Source: Datisca glomerata (taxonomy: Eukaryota > Streptophyta > Magnoliopsida > Cucurbitales > Datiscaceae). Taken from it: a DNA stretch of 64,000 nt. How positions within the stretch are numbered: the stretch's first letter is position 1; each line of letters opens with the position of its first letter. Positions 34,748-47,128 of this stretch are shown here, piece by piece. The stretch is from NCBI GenBank assembly GCA_003255025.1, contig QANY01009387.1, positions 248,001-312,000 on the forward strand, in the 5' to 3' direction. The position numbers were made by a program, and so were the translations under genes. The notes below the pieces were generated by a model. That model made no database searches, had not been told where the DNA came from, and was given only the letters and a program-made list of their open reading frames with translations.

Positions 34748-35680
34748 CATGGAGTGTACTATTATTATGTATATTAAAGATTCTCTGTAATGACAATTAA
34801 AAACCTTTCCTCGAGTACAAATGCACATAAAATTACCAGTAGTATTTGGTCTACACTACAACACAGAACTTAGCATCTTGTTCCTCTCAAATAAGAGAAT
34901 GGTCACTTTACAGGTCAGGTTCAATCCCATTCTTTCATGTGCCTCAAAATTTTACTTTATCAAGCGAAGCAACCATTACCATGGACCAAAAAAAACCATT
35001 ACCATGGAACACGTTGTTCCTTTGCCAACCCCGACTAATTCCACAAGCCTGTTATCGGGCTTTACGGCCCCCCAATGTTTAATTAGCCCATGCTAATCAC
35101 AAATTCCCATGCTAATAACGTAAATTTTCAGTGAACAGTGGATGCAATCTGAACTAGTGACCATGGTTATGGCCATCCACTAGCTCAATTAATACTCCGT
35201 TATGTTACCTGGCTGAGTAGGATTATAATCATGCAGACTCAAATTTTGGTATTTCTATTCTCTCTTATAGGGATTTTGGCCTACCCTCAACCTTGTCCTT
35301 TTCTTCAGTTTAGAGCTGGAAATTAACATGAACTTCTGAGATCACATTTCGGAAACACGACTTGATTCTTATTAATTCAATGAAAAACCAAAACCAAAGA
35401 GGAACTCTATAGGTATAATTTATAAACAAGTAAACAGAAAATACAGAAAATTTCCATTAAATGTAACTATGGCTGATATATTCTTACAGGATTGATAGTT
35501 ACCATCTCCTCGTATTAGTAAAACTGAAGACACAAACAGCCTCAATCAACATACACTTGACACACTAAGACACTTTTTCTTTGGTTGGTGACAAACTAAG
35601 ACACTTAAGAATAAGGAAATGAAGACAGTAATCCACCATGATTCTTTCTTCCTCTTTTACGGAATGCTATTACCTCATTG
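34748..35680. other. Convergent intergenic region with the 3' UTRs of both host genes
   Basis: No coding region is apparent. The PX gene's 3' UTR starts at 34748; AATTAAAAACC near 34795 may be part of a poly(A) signal. The CUE gene's 3' UTR enters from the right. The central part (34970-35100) has a duplicated ACCATTACCATGGA. Nothing else was recognised. Confidence 0.5.
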
Positions 35681-37484
35681 TTAAAAGACATCAGGATGGA
35701 AACGTCCAGGAATAGAATTTCTTTGCTGAGCTTGCTTCAAATGAATTGTCAGGGCATAGTTATTCACCTGTAAGAAAAACCTCATGAAATTGCTATCATT
35801 ATACATACGAGGATTGAGTTTCGAACATTTAAAACTACAATTTGTTCTATAAATTTTGTACATTTCCCTCCTTAAATTTGGGAAAGCTTTTAATCTTACC
35901 TCCAATGTCCTCAACTGCTCCTGGTATTGAAACACCAACTGCTTCATATGCTGCAACTCTTGGTTCCTATCATCGTATTCCTTTTGCCGTTCATGTTGAA
36001 TAGCGACAGCTCGTTTTAAAATTGTGTTTTCCCGAAGCAGTACTTCAATCTGTTCATTCAGATGCATATTTTCCTGAAAATTGAAAAGCTGCATCAATGG
36101 AAAGCCAAGAAAATAAGATCACACTGATCACTGTTACTGATGCCAACCTCTTAAAGGGCATCAACATAAGCTTGCATCTCAAAATAGCTAAGTGTATGGA
36201 CTTAAATGCGAGCTACTTCATTCCATAGGCCCAAAAGCTTATTCATTCATTAAAGAATACAGAAGAAAACAAGAGAAAAGTTTATTAAACAAATAGAGGT
36301 GCAGCTAACAAGGGGATATAGTGAGTTCAATTAGCATGATCCCAAGGATAATACCTTGTTTGAAGTTGCTGCCTCAACACCATCATTTGCACTTATAGAT
36401 TTCTCTAACGTTTCTAGTGCTCTTGCGGCACGGATTCTGGCGTCATCCACACTGGTAGCACTCATCATTTCCCCTACAAACAAGTTAATCCATTCTCCTC
36501 CGTTTATAGGAAAGCTATTTGGTTGTGCTGGATTCTCAGAAGCACGAGCATCTCCAGATTCTCCACCATTAACCAATGTATCTAATCATTATTGCAGTTA
36601 TCTGTAAGCGCCCTGATCTTTTACAGAATAAACACTACTAAAGAAATCGATAAACACAGCGTAGAGTTATCTCACAATGATAAACTTCAAGAAAAGAATC
36701 TCAAAGGAGTAACACTTAGAAAGAATGTACTACAGCATAAACATTCATCACTTTATCACACAAAGTTCATTGCGAGTTTACAACATAGATTGCTGCTCAT
36801 GTTGTCTTAACATTAATTTGCATCATGTACTGCTATTTTAACTGTTCTCCGATTTTGCTTCCGAATCCTGGCCGTTCATGGTCGTTACTAGCTTCAAAAT
36901 AATTCACTTGAAGTTTTCGGAGTACAATATGGTAATCAAAGAAATCAATGAAGTGGAAGTTCGGTTATCAGAGTAGAGAGAAGAAACAGAGACAAGGATG
37001 CAAAATTTACTAATCTACTCTACAATTCCCACAGATAAATTGAGCTCGAACCTGTATATACATTTTCCTCAAGTTCTTTAGCAGAAACTAAATTCTTCGC
37101 GGTGGAATCAGATTGAAGCTCATTCAGGCTTTTAATAGCAGCATCAAAGTCATTTCCACATTCTTCCAGAGCTCCCTCAAGAAGCTGAAAGTAAACTCGT
37201 CACAAAACGAATACATGTTACGTCAATTGCAGAAACTATAGCTACTTCCAATATAAGAAATGCCAACAAAAGTTATATGTCAGCATTATACAGTGAGGGA
37301 GAGGGAGAGAGACCTCAACATCCATGTGAGGAAACACTGAGCGAAGCTGATCGATTAGAGAAAGCGGAGAGAGCCTGATAGGAGAAGTAGAAGAAGAGCA
37401 GCAAAGCCGCTTGGGGATTGGAGATGACGGTGAAGGTATGTCCTCGAAGAAGGATCTCTTGGTTCCGCACACTGCAGCAGACAT
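35681..37484 (-). CDS. CUE-domain protein (ubiquitin-binding type), five exons
   Basis: Exons on the minus strand: 37484-37314, 37184-37052, 36581-36355, 36073-35900, 35767-35681. All introns are GT-AG and the frame is continuous, giving 263 aa. Residues 1-42 are a serine/proline-rich, basic leader (TKRSFFEDIPSPSSPIPKRL). The CUE domain is at about 43-80: LIDQLRSVFPHMDVE joined across intron 1 to LLEGALEECGNDFDAAIKSL; the FP-containing first helix and the LL/L-rich last helix are the usual ubiquitin contacts. Residues 103-177 include GGEWINLFVGEMMSATSVDD. Residues 178-235 form a coiled coil (LNEQIEVLLRENTILKRAVA, QLVFQYQEQLRTLE). The end GRFHPDVF is family-like. It resembles the uncharacterised Arabidopsis 'ubiquitin system component Cue' proteins; its molecular role is not known to me. 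It converges on the PX gene. Confidence 0.88.
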
Positions 37485-38590
37485 TGTTCACAGAATTCTT
37501 CGTTGTCTCTAAAAATCCTAATATCCTAATACTAAATCTTATTCTAATCTAATCCTTAGTTACCAAAGAAAAACACACAAAAACCCGATTGATTTGAATC
37601 CTACAATTCACGAACACCCTTATGTCAGGTTTAGGGTTACTGGATTTAATATAGCGTCGCCTCGAGGTACAAAGAGAAAGTTCGTGTCTTTTCTCTGTTC
37701 TTCGGGCTAAATGCCTTTTGATCTGTCTCCTTTCAGTGAGGTTTTTAAAATTACGTGGACAGTACGAAAAGCAGAAGATCGGTGCTATTTTAATATTGAA
37801 AACTCACTTTTTTTCTTTTATATCCGTGTATGTTTTGTATAATTTTTTTAAAAAAATTATCAAGATCTCTAAACTTTGAGTGATTAGTAAAGTGACCCCC
37901 TAAATGTTTTTTGACATTTTAAATACCTAAACTTTAATAAAATATTTTTAAGCCCCCTCCATCCAATTTTCCATCTACTCCCTTAGGTTAGAATACCCTT
38001 AAATCTCTCAACCTTCCATCCTCTTCGTGCTCACCCAACCTCTATAATCGCCCAAGCAGTCATCATCTACTACCGTCTCAGCTTATAATCGAGCGGTAGG
38101 AAGCCCGTATTTACACTCAATAATCGTGTGATAGGAAGCATCAACTGAAGAAGCCTCGCGTGACATGAGAATGAGTTACTGACCAAACCGAAAGAAAATT
38201 ATGTGCTTCAGGTTATATTGATTTTACTTTTCTTCAATTATTTTGTTAAGAGCTCTTTGATCAGTGGCTAAAACAACCCTCACTCACCAAATTTAGGGGT
38301 GGTTGGTTCGTTGGTGATAAATAAAATTTTAACCTGACACCTCCAACATTATTAAGCATGAGACAATGTGTAAGAAATTCACTGGATTTGTCTCTAGCTT
38401 GAGACAATCTGTAAAAAAGGAAAAAAAGTACCAGGCCCTTAATGTCTTGACAAGTTCAAACTAAAGGATAAGAATTTTTCAAAGTTCACTTGTATATTTT
38501 ATATTGATGGAGTATTTGGATCTAAATTTTGCTTCATTTAAACAATTTGTTCACAATTATTCATAATCTTAATCAATTGTATTGTATTCT
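37485..38590. other. Upstream region of the CUE gene and left flank of a MULE
   Basis: 37485-37750 should hold the 5' leader and promoter of the CUE gene; no clear TATA box was chosen. From about 37840 the DNA changes to repeat-like sequence (ATCTCTAAACTTTGAGTGAT, AAGTGACCCCCTAAATGTTT) of a kind often seen at MULE ends. It leads into the MULE relic at 38600. No coding seen. Confidence 0.4.
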
Positions 38591-38599
38591 TAATCATTT

Positions 38600-40146
38600 T
38601 GGTATTGTGTAGTGATAGATGTTACTACCGTGGAATTACACCATGGAAGCGTGCTGGAAAAGTTCCCTATATTCAGCTACATAGGAGGTGGGGTAAATGT
38701 TTTTGAATGCATAATCCTAGACAAAGTGTCAGCTATAGTATATGAATCAATGGTTAAAGAAGAACTAGGTTACACAAATTTGGTATGTGTATGGTACAAG
38801 TTCACGGGAAATAAATGCAGGAGTTAATGCCATTAAGATCAGATAGTGATGCACGTAAGCTAATGTTTGAATTAGGCATTGTCAAAATATGAAGATAGTG
38901 ATGAGATGGGTAGCTTAAGTAGCTCATCTGATGATGAAAATGGACCAAAGTTTCTAGAATTTCATGGAGAGATAGACATGCATAAACCTATTGACCTGGA
39001 AGTTTGGCTGCTATTTAGCATACATGTTATCTTTAGGCAAGCACTTAAACTTTAAGCCATCCAAAATGGGTTCCACTTTAAGTATATAAATAATGAGAAG
39101 AGTAGAATTACTGCAGAGTGTAAAAAATGTGTGGCTGGAGAATACATGCCTCTCATCATGCTAAACTTGGATCTTTTCAAATCAAAACTTTTCAGCCATT
39201 ACACACCAATTGCAGCAGACATAGGGCAAACACCAGAATCACATCTACTTGGCTAGCTGAGAAATTTTAGGTGAAGTTTAGGGATTCTCCCACTTGGGAA
39301 ATAATTGCATTTAGGGAAGAGATTAAGAGAGATTACCCAGTTTCAATCTCTTTAGATAAGTGTTATAGAGCAAAGAAAAGGTTTTGAAATTGATTGAAGG
39401 TTCACAACAGGCACAATATGCTCAACTTTCAGACTATTGTACAGCCATTAAAAAGTGGAATCATGGATCCTCAACTTATGTGAAGGCTGAAAATAATATG
39501 TTTCAAAGATTTTAAATTAGCCTATATGCATGCAAAAAAGGATTTATTTATTGATGGATGTAAGCCTATTATTTTCATCGATGGTTGTCATTTGAAAGAC
39601 CTTTTTCGGTGGTCAATTGTTGGAAGCCACCAATATTGATAATGATAACACATTTCCTATTGTATATGCCGCAGCGGAGGCACAAATAAAATATTCATGG
39701 AGTTGGTTTCTAAAGGCATTGCTGGAAGATTTTGGTAATCTAAACATAATGTGATGGACATTTATGTCCGATCAACAAAAGGGTTTGTGCGAGTCCTTCA
39801 AAGAGTTGTTGCCAAATGCTTGTCATCGGTATTGTGTTAGACATTTGTATGCCAACTTTAAAAAGTTGTATCAAGGAAAGACATTCAAGGTTTGATGTGG
39901 AGTGTTGCTAGGTCCACAACACAACATCAATTTAAGAGAATTATGAATCAAATCGAAAAGCTTGATGCAAGTTCTTTTAGCTGGCTATCCAAGTTGGATT
40001 TTAGTTGTTGGTCTAGGCATTCATTTTGTCTATTTGTGAATCGTGATACATTAATCAATAATGAAGTTGAATGTTTCAGTAGCTACATACTTGAGAGTAG
40101 AGATAAGTTGATCATCACCATGATGGGGATCATTAGAAGGCTTTAA
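38600..40146 (+). pseudogene. Second Mutator-like transposase relic
   Basis: Plus-strand frames show MULE landmarks in order. The N-terminal region (38612-38827) has VELHHGSVLEKFPIFSYIGG. A DNA-binding-like region is at 39050-39270 (KYINNEKSRITAECKKC). The catalytic region has PIIFIDGCHLKD (about 39570-39605, first DDE aspartate), YAAAEAQIKYSWSWF (39665-39712) and FMSDQQKGL (39763-39789, second aspartate), then CHRYCVRHLYANFKK. A last open frame (39892-40146) ends IIRRL exactly where a CACTA element begins. Stops and frameshifts occur in several places, so it is inactive. Order and motifs differ from the 19-21 kb MULE, so this is another lineage. Confidence 0.8.
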
Positions 40147-40179
40147 ATACTACAAAAAAGTCATCTTTAACGATGAAAC

Positions 40180-40490
40180 TTTTGGCGACGAAACATTTTC
40201 CGTCTCCAAAAGATGCTTTTAGCGACAAAATTATAATTTGGTGGCCAAAAGTCATATTTTTTGCGACGAAATTTATTCTCGTCGCCAAAAGACTAACCCG
40301 CCCAAAAAATGAAATCCGCGCCAAAGTATTGAGGTATTTTGCCAACAAAATTTAAGTTTCATTGGTAAAAATTTTATTTTTATAGACAAATTTAAATTAT
40401 TGTTGGTAAAAACGTATTTCTTTAGGTCTTTTACTAACGAAAGAAAATTTCGTCGAGAAAGGATGAGGTTTTAGCGACGAATATTTTTTT
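40180..40490. repeat. CACTA subterminal repeats (GCGACGAAA motif)
   Basis: Multiple direct and inverted copies of GGCGACGAAA, TTGCGACGAA, CTCGTCGCC, TTTCGTCGAG and TAGCGACGAAT are spread through the first ~350 bases of the element. In this family such repeats are bound by TNPA and are needed in cis for transposition. Confidence 0.65.
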
Positions 40491-40604
40491 TCATCACTAA
40501 AAGTTATTTTATTTTGTTAAAATGACATAGTTTTACCAAGGTATCCAGCTCATAAACAAAAATAAAAGAGGAAAGAAAACCTTCTCATTCCCACAGCTAT
40601 TCAC

Positions 40605-40795
40605 CCCGCGACAAAGTCGTTCCTCCTCCCCCGCGTGACAGAGAGCTGTTCTTCCTCCCTCGCGCGGCAGAGAGCCATTCCTCCTCCTCTGTGTGATAGA
40701 GAGCCGTTCCTTCTCCCCTGCGCGACAGAGAGCCATTCCTCCTCCCCTAGTGATAGAGAGTTATTCCTCCTCCCCTGCGCGACGGAGCTCCTCCA
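40605..40795. repeat. Minisatellite of about six ~30-bp units
   Basis: Units of the form CATTCCTCCTCCCCTGCGCG followed by ACAGAGAGC repeat with changes from 40605 to 40795. The block is GC-rich against an AT-rich background and is open in more than one frame simply because its period is divisible by three. It lies between the CACTA left terminus and its genes. Confidence 0.75.
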
Positions 40796-40989
40796 TTTGT
40801 CACTGATTGTCACCGAGCTCTCCGTCGTATTCGTCCGTGTAGGTAAGCAAACCTCATTCTCTCTGTCACTCGGGGTTGCTCTGTTTGTCACCGAGCTCTT
40901 CATGTTTTTCTTTTATCTGCCAAGGACCCTTATTTCTATGTTCTATAATTCTAGGCGTACGTAATTATGTGTATTATTGTGGGAAATAA

Positions 40990-43480
40990 TTGTTTGTTCT
41001 GGAAAGGGATATAGATGAGGTGCATATATTTTACTATTTTGTTGAATCTGAGAAGACCCATTTGATGATTATCTTATGCTTTGGTTAATTGATTGGCCCT
41101 AGTTGTTCTGCGTTATCTGCTATTGCCTAAAAAATTGATACTTTTTTCATTTTCTTATGAAAGTCCATCAATTTGATGACTTGCGGGGAGCCTAAGTTCC
41201 TGTTGGAAGGCCTGTGATAGGTTCACGAGTGAAGTCTTAATGGAGGATTAGTTTGGCATGTCATATAGTTCTACTTGATATGTATTTTAGGTGTTGACTA
41301 TATTTGAAAGTTGATTTCGATGAATTTGAAAGGTTCAAAGAATTTGTTCTTTATCTATGTAATAAACTTCATTCATATCTACTTATTTAGTCTATATTGA
41401 AACCAAACAGCCAAAAATGAAATCTTTCACAAACTTTTTTTCTCTTTCTCTTATCCTTTTCGAGATTCAAACATAGTTTTAAGGTGTGTTTGTGAGTATA
41501 TTCATCTAAAAACATTTTCATTCAATTAAATTATCACTAACTTATTCAATAGTTACTTTATCTATGTTTGTTTGAAGCACTTATATATATTTTGAACAAT
41601 GTATTGGTTTATGTTTTACAAATATTTTATAAAACACTTGAATAGTTTTTCTTTGAGTGCTTTTGAACTGTCAAAAGACATGCCAAACTAAAACATTTAT
41701 AATAGAAATAGATGTAAGTTAAAATACTACTTTTTAGTGCATGAAAATTCTACTAAGTACTTTCAAACTTTGTCTTAATGATTTATGTGATTTTAGTTGT
41801 TAATGCAGCATCTAAATCACTTTTCTAATTATATTTTACATGAATACATAAAATTCTTAAAGAAAGGAATGCTTTTCCCATTAATCAAAAGACTAAACTA
41901 GAAGGGCTTCTAGGACATCGAGTTGGTGGGATTGATAAATATGCGAAGCAGAGACCATTTGCCCTCTTGGTGGTGAATTATGTACAAAAATTGGTCTTGA
42001 AATCAGCAAATGGAGGATTCATTTTCATCATTTTTCTTGGGGTGAGGTAGAGGACAATTGGTTGGTCACAATAATATTAGTTTTGGTGAAGTTAATGCTT
42101 AAGGTCCTATAACATCCCTAAAAGCAACAATTGAATCTCTATTGTTGCATAGCAAAACTAATACACCAACATCATACACTCATCACGATCTTTTCTTTTT
42201 ATTCCCCTTTTTTTTATTTTTTTTATATAAACTAATATACCTCCTCTTAAGTTTGATGTGTTATTTTATCATTATTATGTCCATTTCCATCAAGGGTAAC
42301 TGTTTTCGGACAAGTATAAAGTAATTAACTAGAGTTTAATAATAAAACTATAACCTAATGTTAACATAGCTACACAATGAGTTGGCAAGATGACATCATA
42401 AGTGTATTGAGAAATATAAAGAATATAAATTTATCATAATTTGGAAGGTATAATTACTATTCTACATCTTACATATGTTGTCTGACTCATATACAATAAC
42501 TAGCTACCGTGGTATACAAAACATTGCTCATAAAAGGTTGTCTAGATTATGTTCTTGGTCCAACCATTGTGAAGAAAAAAAAGTAGGAATGGTGCCCGAG
42601 GGAGTTCTTAGACAAAACCCGAAATCCATAGTGTATTATAGTTACACATCCTTATAGCCCATCATACAAGCCATCAAGATGTACCAAATGGGCTCAGACT
42701 CTCGGCCAACCCAATTTCTCCTTTTTTATGATACATTTTCATGGACGAAGAATAGTAGTTATTAATTGTTTGGGTAAAGACAGTTGGACAAAATGACACC
42801 TGAAAAAGAAACTAACTTTTTATAGCTAATGTGAGAGAATTACAATAGATACTACACAAAACACACCAACAACGACACCTCACTCATACACACTATCACT
42901 CTACTTACATACACAACATCACAAACACACAATTACTAATCACACACTTTGTTTGCCTCTTTTTGCTCCACACACACTAGGAGCATGGCTCATATTTATA
43001 GCCTTCTTAGGTCGACAATTTCACTGACTCTAATAGGTTCTAGAAGCTTAATTGTTTTTACATGTATTGGATACTTGCAAGTAGAAAATCCTAGAGAAAT
43101 GTTTATAGGGAAGTTTTTTCTAGAGAGGTGTTGACCTTTCTCTAAACTCCTTCTCAACACCTACTTAAATAGTTAAGGACCCCATGTGTTTTCTACTACT
43201 TTTATGACTTTGTATATTTCAGAAACTCTTATTTTGGGAGAAGCTCATAATAGTATAGATGTTCTATTTCAATATTTTGACATATTTTATTTTGTTATCT
43301 CAATCTTTTGTCTGTAATTTCTGAACCAATTGGTAAGTGATTTCAAATTGTCAAATCTTAATTTTTAATGTCATTGTAATAGGCTTCTATGCTAACTTGC
43401 TCCTAGACATTTAAATAGTTTCTTCGAATAGTTTTTCTAAATAGTATTTAAATTTACAGAGTGACAAAAGAGGACAAGAG
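40990..43480. other. CACTA internal non-coding region
   Basis: No convincing coding region was found between the minisatellite and the transposase-associated domain at 43484. It has a polythymidine stretch near 42195-42230 and ACAC-rich sequence at 42850-42990. Short open frames at 42475 and 42949 show no recognised motif. Confidence 0.45.
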
Positions 43481-43483
43481 TTG

Positions 43484-46400
43484 GATAAAAAAATTTAATA
43501 GATTGTCCAAGGAGTAGATTGATGGTATTTCACAATTTATTAGGGTGGCTAGTACTTATGTCAACCAAGTGGGAAAAACCCGTTGTCCATGTAAAAGTTG
43601 TCTTAAAGACAATTGTCTTTAAAAGAAGTTAAAATGAATATCTTCCAATATGGAATGGCAATAAGCTACCAAAATTGGGTGTTTCATGGTGAAGAGGTCA
43701 TGCGAAGATCTCCTCATGTTGGTGGTGGTGGTGGTAATGATGGTGGTGGTGGTGGTGACGATCATGATGATGATGGAAATGTTAGGTAACATGTTGGGTT
43801 CTAGTGGGATGGAAATGAATGATGAACTAGTTGGAGATAATAATATTGGTCGAACTAATCTAAATGAAGAGGGAATAGACAATTTTGGTGATTTGTTTAA
43901 TGAAGCTGAACAAGAATTGTATCCCGGTTGTCGAAAGTTTTCTTCACTAACTTTTCTTGTGCAATTGATGCATGTCAAAGTGCTCAATCGTTGGAGCAAT
44001 AAGTCATTTGATCAATTGCTTGAAATTTTAAATGATTCTCATCAACATGGTGCAAAAATTCCAACATCATTCTATGAAACGAAAAATAAATTGCCAGAAC
44101 TAGGGTTGGGATATGACACAATTCATAGTTATAAATATGATTGTGTCCTATTCTGGAAAGAAAATGAAGGAAACGATAAATGTCCATAATGTATTGAACT
44201 AAGGTTTAAAATAGATGATGGGAAGGGTAAGAAAGTTCCACAGGAGGTTTTGCATCACTTTCCTATTATACCTAGACTCAAGAAATTGTTCAAGTCTAAA
44301 TACACGTCATCTGATATGATGGCACAAGGAGAAACGTGTTAACGTTGAAGGTGTTTTGAGATATCCTGCCGATTCAGAAGGGTGGAAAGAATCTGATAAG
44401 CAATATAGTTAGTTTATAGAAGATCAAACAGATTTAATCCTTTCAAAAATATGAGCAACTTATATAGCATGTGGCATGTCATATTAGTACCTTATAACCT
44501 TCCCCCTTGGAAGTGTATGAAAGAACCATTCTTCATGATGTCGTTACTAATCTCTAGTCCAAAGTCGCCTGGTAGAGAAATTGATGTGTATTTACGACCA
44601 TTGATGGATGAGTTAAAACAACTAAGGAAGGGCGTACAAACATTTGATGTAATATCTGGACAAAATTTTTCTATGCATGATGCTGTTTTATGGACAATAA
44701 ATGACTTTCAACTTATGGAGATTTGTCTGGTTGGAGCACAAAGGGATTTTAGCTTGTCCTGTTTGCAATGAAGATACATCTTCGTTGAGGTTACGAAGTA
44801 AAATATGTTACATGGGACATCGACGATATTTACCTAGTGATCATATATGGTGAATGAGTAAATTACATGATGGCAAACAAGAATTTTGTGATGCACCAAA
44901 AACGTTGACGGGGGATGATACATTGAGGCAATTTAGAAAGTTTGGAAAAAAAACCCAAGTAGGTTAGACAAAAAAAAGAAAGCGTGCTTTAGATGGACTT
45001 AATTGGACCAAAAGAAGTATGTTTTTTCAACTCTCATACTGGTCTAAGTTGAAAATTAGACACAAGTTAGATGTCATGAGAAAAATACTTATGATAATAT
45101 ATTAAGGACATTGTTGAACATAGAAGGTAAAACAAAGGACACTGAGAAAGCTCGGTTGGATTTGGCCAACATGAAGATAAGAAAAGAACTGCACCTACAA
45201 CAAAAAAAGGAAAAAATATTTAAACCCACATGTGTGTTTCACATTAACAATTGAGGAGAAAAGAAAGTTCTGTAGATTTTTAAAGTCAATAAAGTTTCCA
45301 GATGATTTCGCAGTAAATATATCAAGATGTGTCAACGAAAATGAGAGGAAAATATTAGGAGTGAAAAGTCATGATTGTCATGTTTTACTACAAAGACTTC
45401 TACCAGTTGAAATTTGTGGTTTTCTACATAAGGTTGTGTGCACTACTTTGGTTGAGTTATCTAACTACTTCAAAGAATTGTGCTCAAAGACATTAAACTC
45501 GAAGGACTTAGACCTTCTTGGAGAGGGAATAATTTTGATTCTGTGTCAGTTAGAAAGGATCTTTCCCCAACTTTATTTGATGTTATGGTACACTTGGCAA
45601 TCCATTTACAACAAGAAGCAAAGTTGTGTGGTCTGGTTGGCTATAGTTGGATGTACCCAATAGAAAGGTACGTTTCAACTTATTTTCACTTATTCATTAA
45701 TTATATTGTACGTGAAAATGTATTTTTTTTGTTATATGACAGGAGTTTACGTACACTCAAACAATATGTTAGAAATAAAGCTTGACTTGAGGGTTCAATT
45801 ATAGAAGCATACATTATTAAGGAGTTGTTGACATTTTGTTCATTGTTCCTCCGAGGCGTTGAAAACAAATTCACGCGAATGAAAGGAATGACGATGACTT
45901 AATTGACAACCTAATGAGGGATCAATAACAGACTTCACTCAACGAGCTCGCCCAATTGGTGGTACAAAAATGATTCAATTTCCTACAAAAGAGTTAGATA
46001 TCGCTTAATGGTATGTGGTGAATAATTGTATTGAGATACAACCTTTCATGGTGTAAGTAAATCAATAACGCGGTTAAATTTATTCTTATGATGGATGTTT
46101 TTATTGTCACAATCTTTAAAATTATATGAATACAACGTGCAGAGAACACATGACCGAATTAGGGAGGAGAAGTTGAGATAACTTAATTGCACGACATAGA
46201 AATCAATTTCCCGAATGGTTTAGGACCCGAGTAAGTGGTTGTGTATATATTTAGTAGTAACTTTCAATGGGAAGTATTAAATTAACTATTTCTCGTGTTA
46301 TTTTAATCAGATGATGGCGTTGTGTTGTCAGGGGTCATTAGAAGCCACATATGATTTAATTGCTTTTGCATGTGGTTCGGATAATCGGGTTTGGTCATAC

Positions 46401-47060
46401 TCTGATTGTATTGTCAATGGTGTTTGATATCACAATATAGACTATGATGCTCACCGAATAACCTAAAATAGTGGATAATAGTTCCAGGAGGACATGATGG
46501 TGAAGGGATTGAGTTTTTCGGTATATTAAGAGAAATGATTGAGATGCTATACATACGAAAAAGAAGAGTTTTGTTGTTTAAATGTGACTGGTTTGGCACA
46601 AATGTAAAAAGAAGTAGAGCGAAGATAGATTTTGGTTTCACTTGCGTAAATGTCATCCAAACCTAGTACGAAGCTAAGCCTTTTATACTTACATCTCAAG
46701 CACAACAAGTTTTTTTTGTTGATGACTATAAATTCGGGGCTAATTGGAAGGTGGTGCAAAAGATTCAACATAGACATTTATGGGATGTTCCTGAGATAGA
46801 CAAAACGTAGATCCTATTGAAATAACTTTGCAATCTATTGACCTAGACGTGTCAGAAATAGTACAATTTCATAGACATGATGTGGAACCTATTGAAATAG
46901 ATGCAAATGTTGGAGTCAAAGATACTAATATTGAGGATATTGATTTTATTGACGATGAGGATAATCGAGACGACACTTTAGTTAATTATGATGATGATTC
47001 AAAAGATATTATATAAAGTGATGATGATACAGATTGTGAATCTTAAAGTAACGGTAAAGA
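43484..47060 (+). pseudogene. CACTA TNP2-like transposase gene, decayed
   Basis: The transposase-associated N-terminal domain is visible at 43484-43715 (SWIKKFNRLSKE, then YGMAISYQNWVFHGEE). The frame at 43686-44189 includes NRWSNKSFDQLLEILNDSHQ, KLPELGLGYDTIHSYKYDCV and, past a stop, HHFPIIPRLKKLFKSK. The 44451-44771 frame has YNLPPWKCMKEPFFMMSLL and SPGREIDVYLRPLMDELKQL, core transposase boxes. 45232-45663 has DDFAVNISRCVNENERKILG and HDCHVLLQRLLPVEI, the DUF4218-like region. The end (46828-47016) is acidic. In family members this enzyme cuts at the CACTA ends together with TNPA. Several stops, frameshifts and a GGT/GAT microsatellite (43718-43780) show inactivation. Confidence 0.82.
43718..43780 (+). 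repeat. GGT/GAT trinucleotide microsatellite inside the TNP2 remnant
   Basis: TTGGTGGTGGTGGTGGTAAT and TGGTGGTGGTGGTGGTGACG with ATGATGATGATGG encode a glycine/aspartate run in the transposase frame. The frame shifts around it, consistent with slippage. Confidence 0.75.
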
Positions 47061-47128
47061 TCTTAGTATTTTCATTAAAACTATAAGTTATTTTTATTGC
47101 GACGATGATTTTATTTATGCAAGTTATT

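Noticed and set aside
40533..40964. Three overlapping frames on both strands at the minisatellite
   Set aside because: A repeat period divisible by three leaves several frames open; the peptides are repetitive and unlike known proteins.
43686..43999. Minus-strand frame of 126 codons with a threonine run
   Set aside because: Antisense of the GGT/GAT microsatellite and TNP2 region; the plus strand has transposase motifs.
46828..47016. Independent acidic small protein
   Set aside because: Better read as the acidic C-terminal end of the CACTA TNP2-like gene, in the same direction and just before TNPA.
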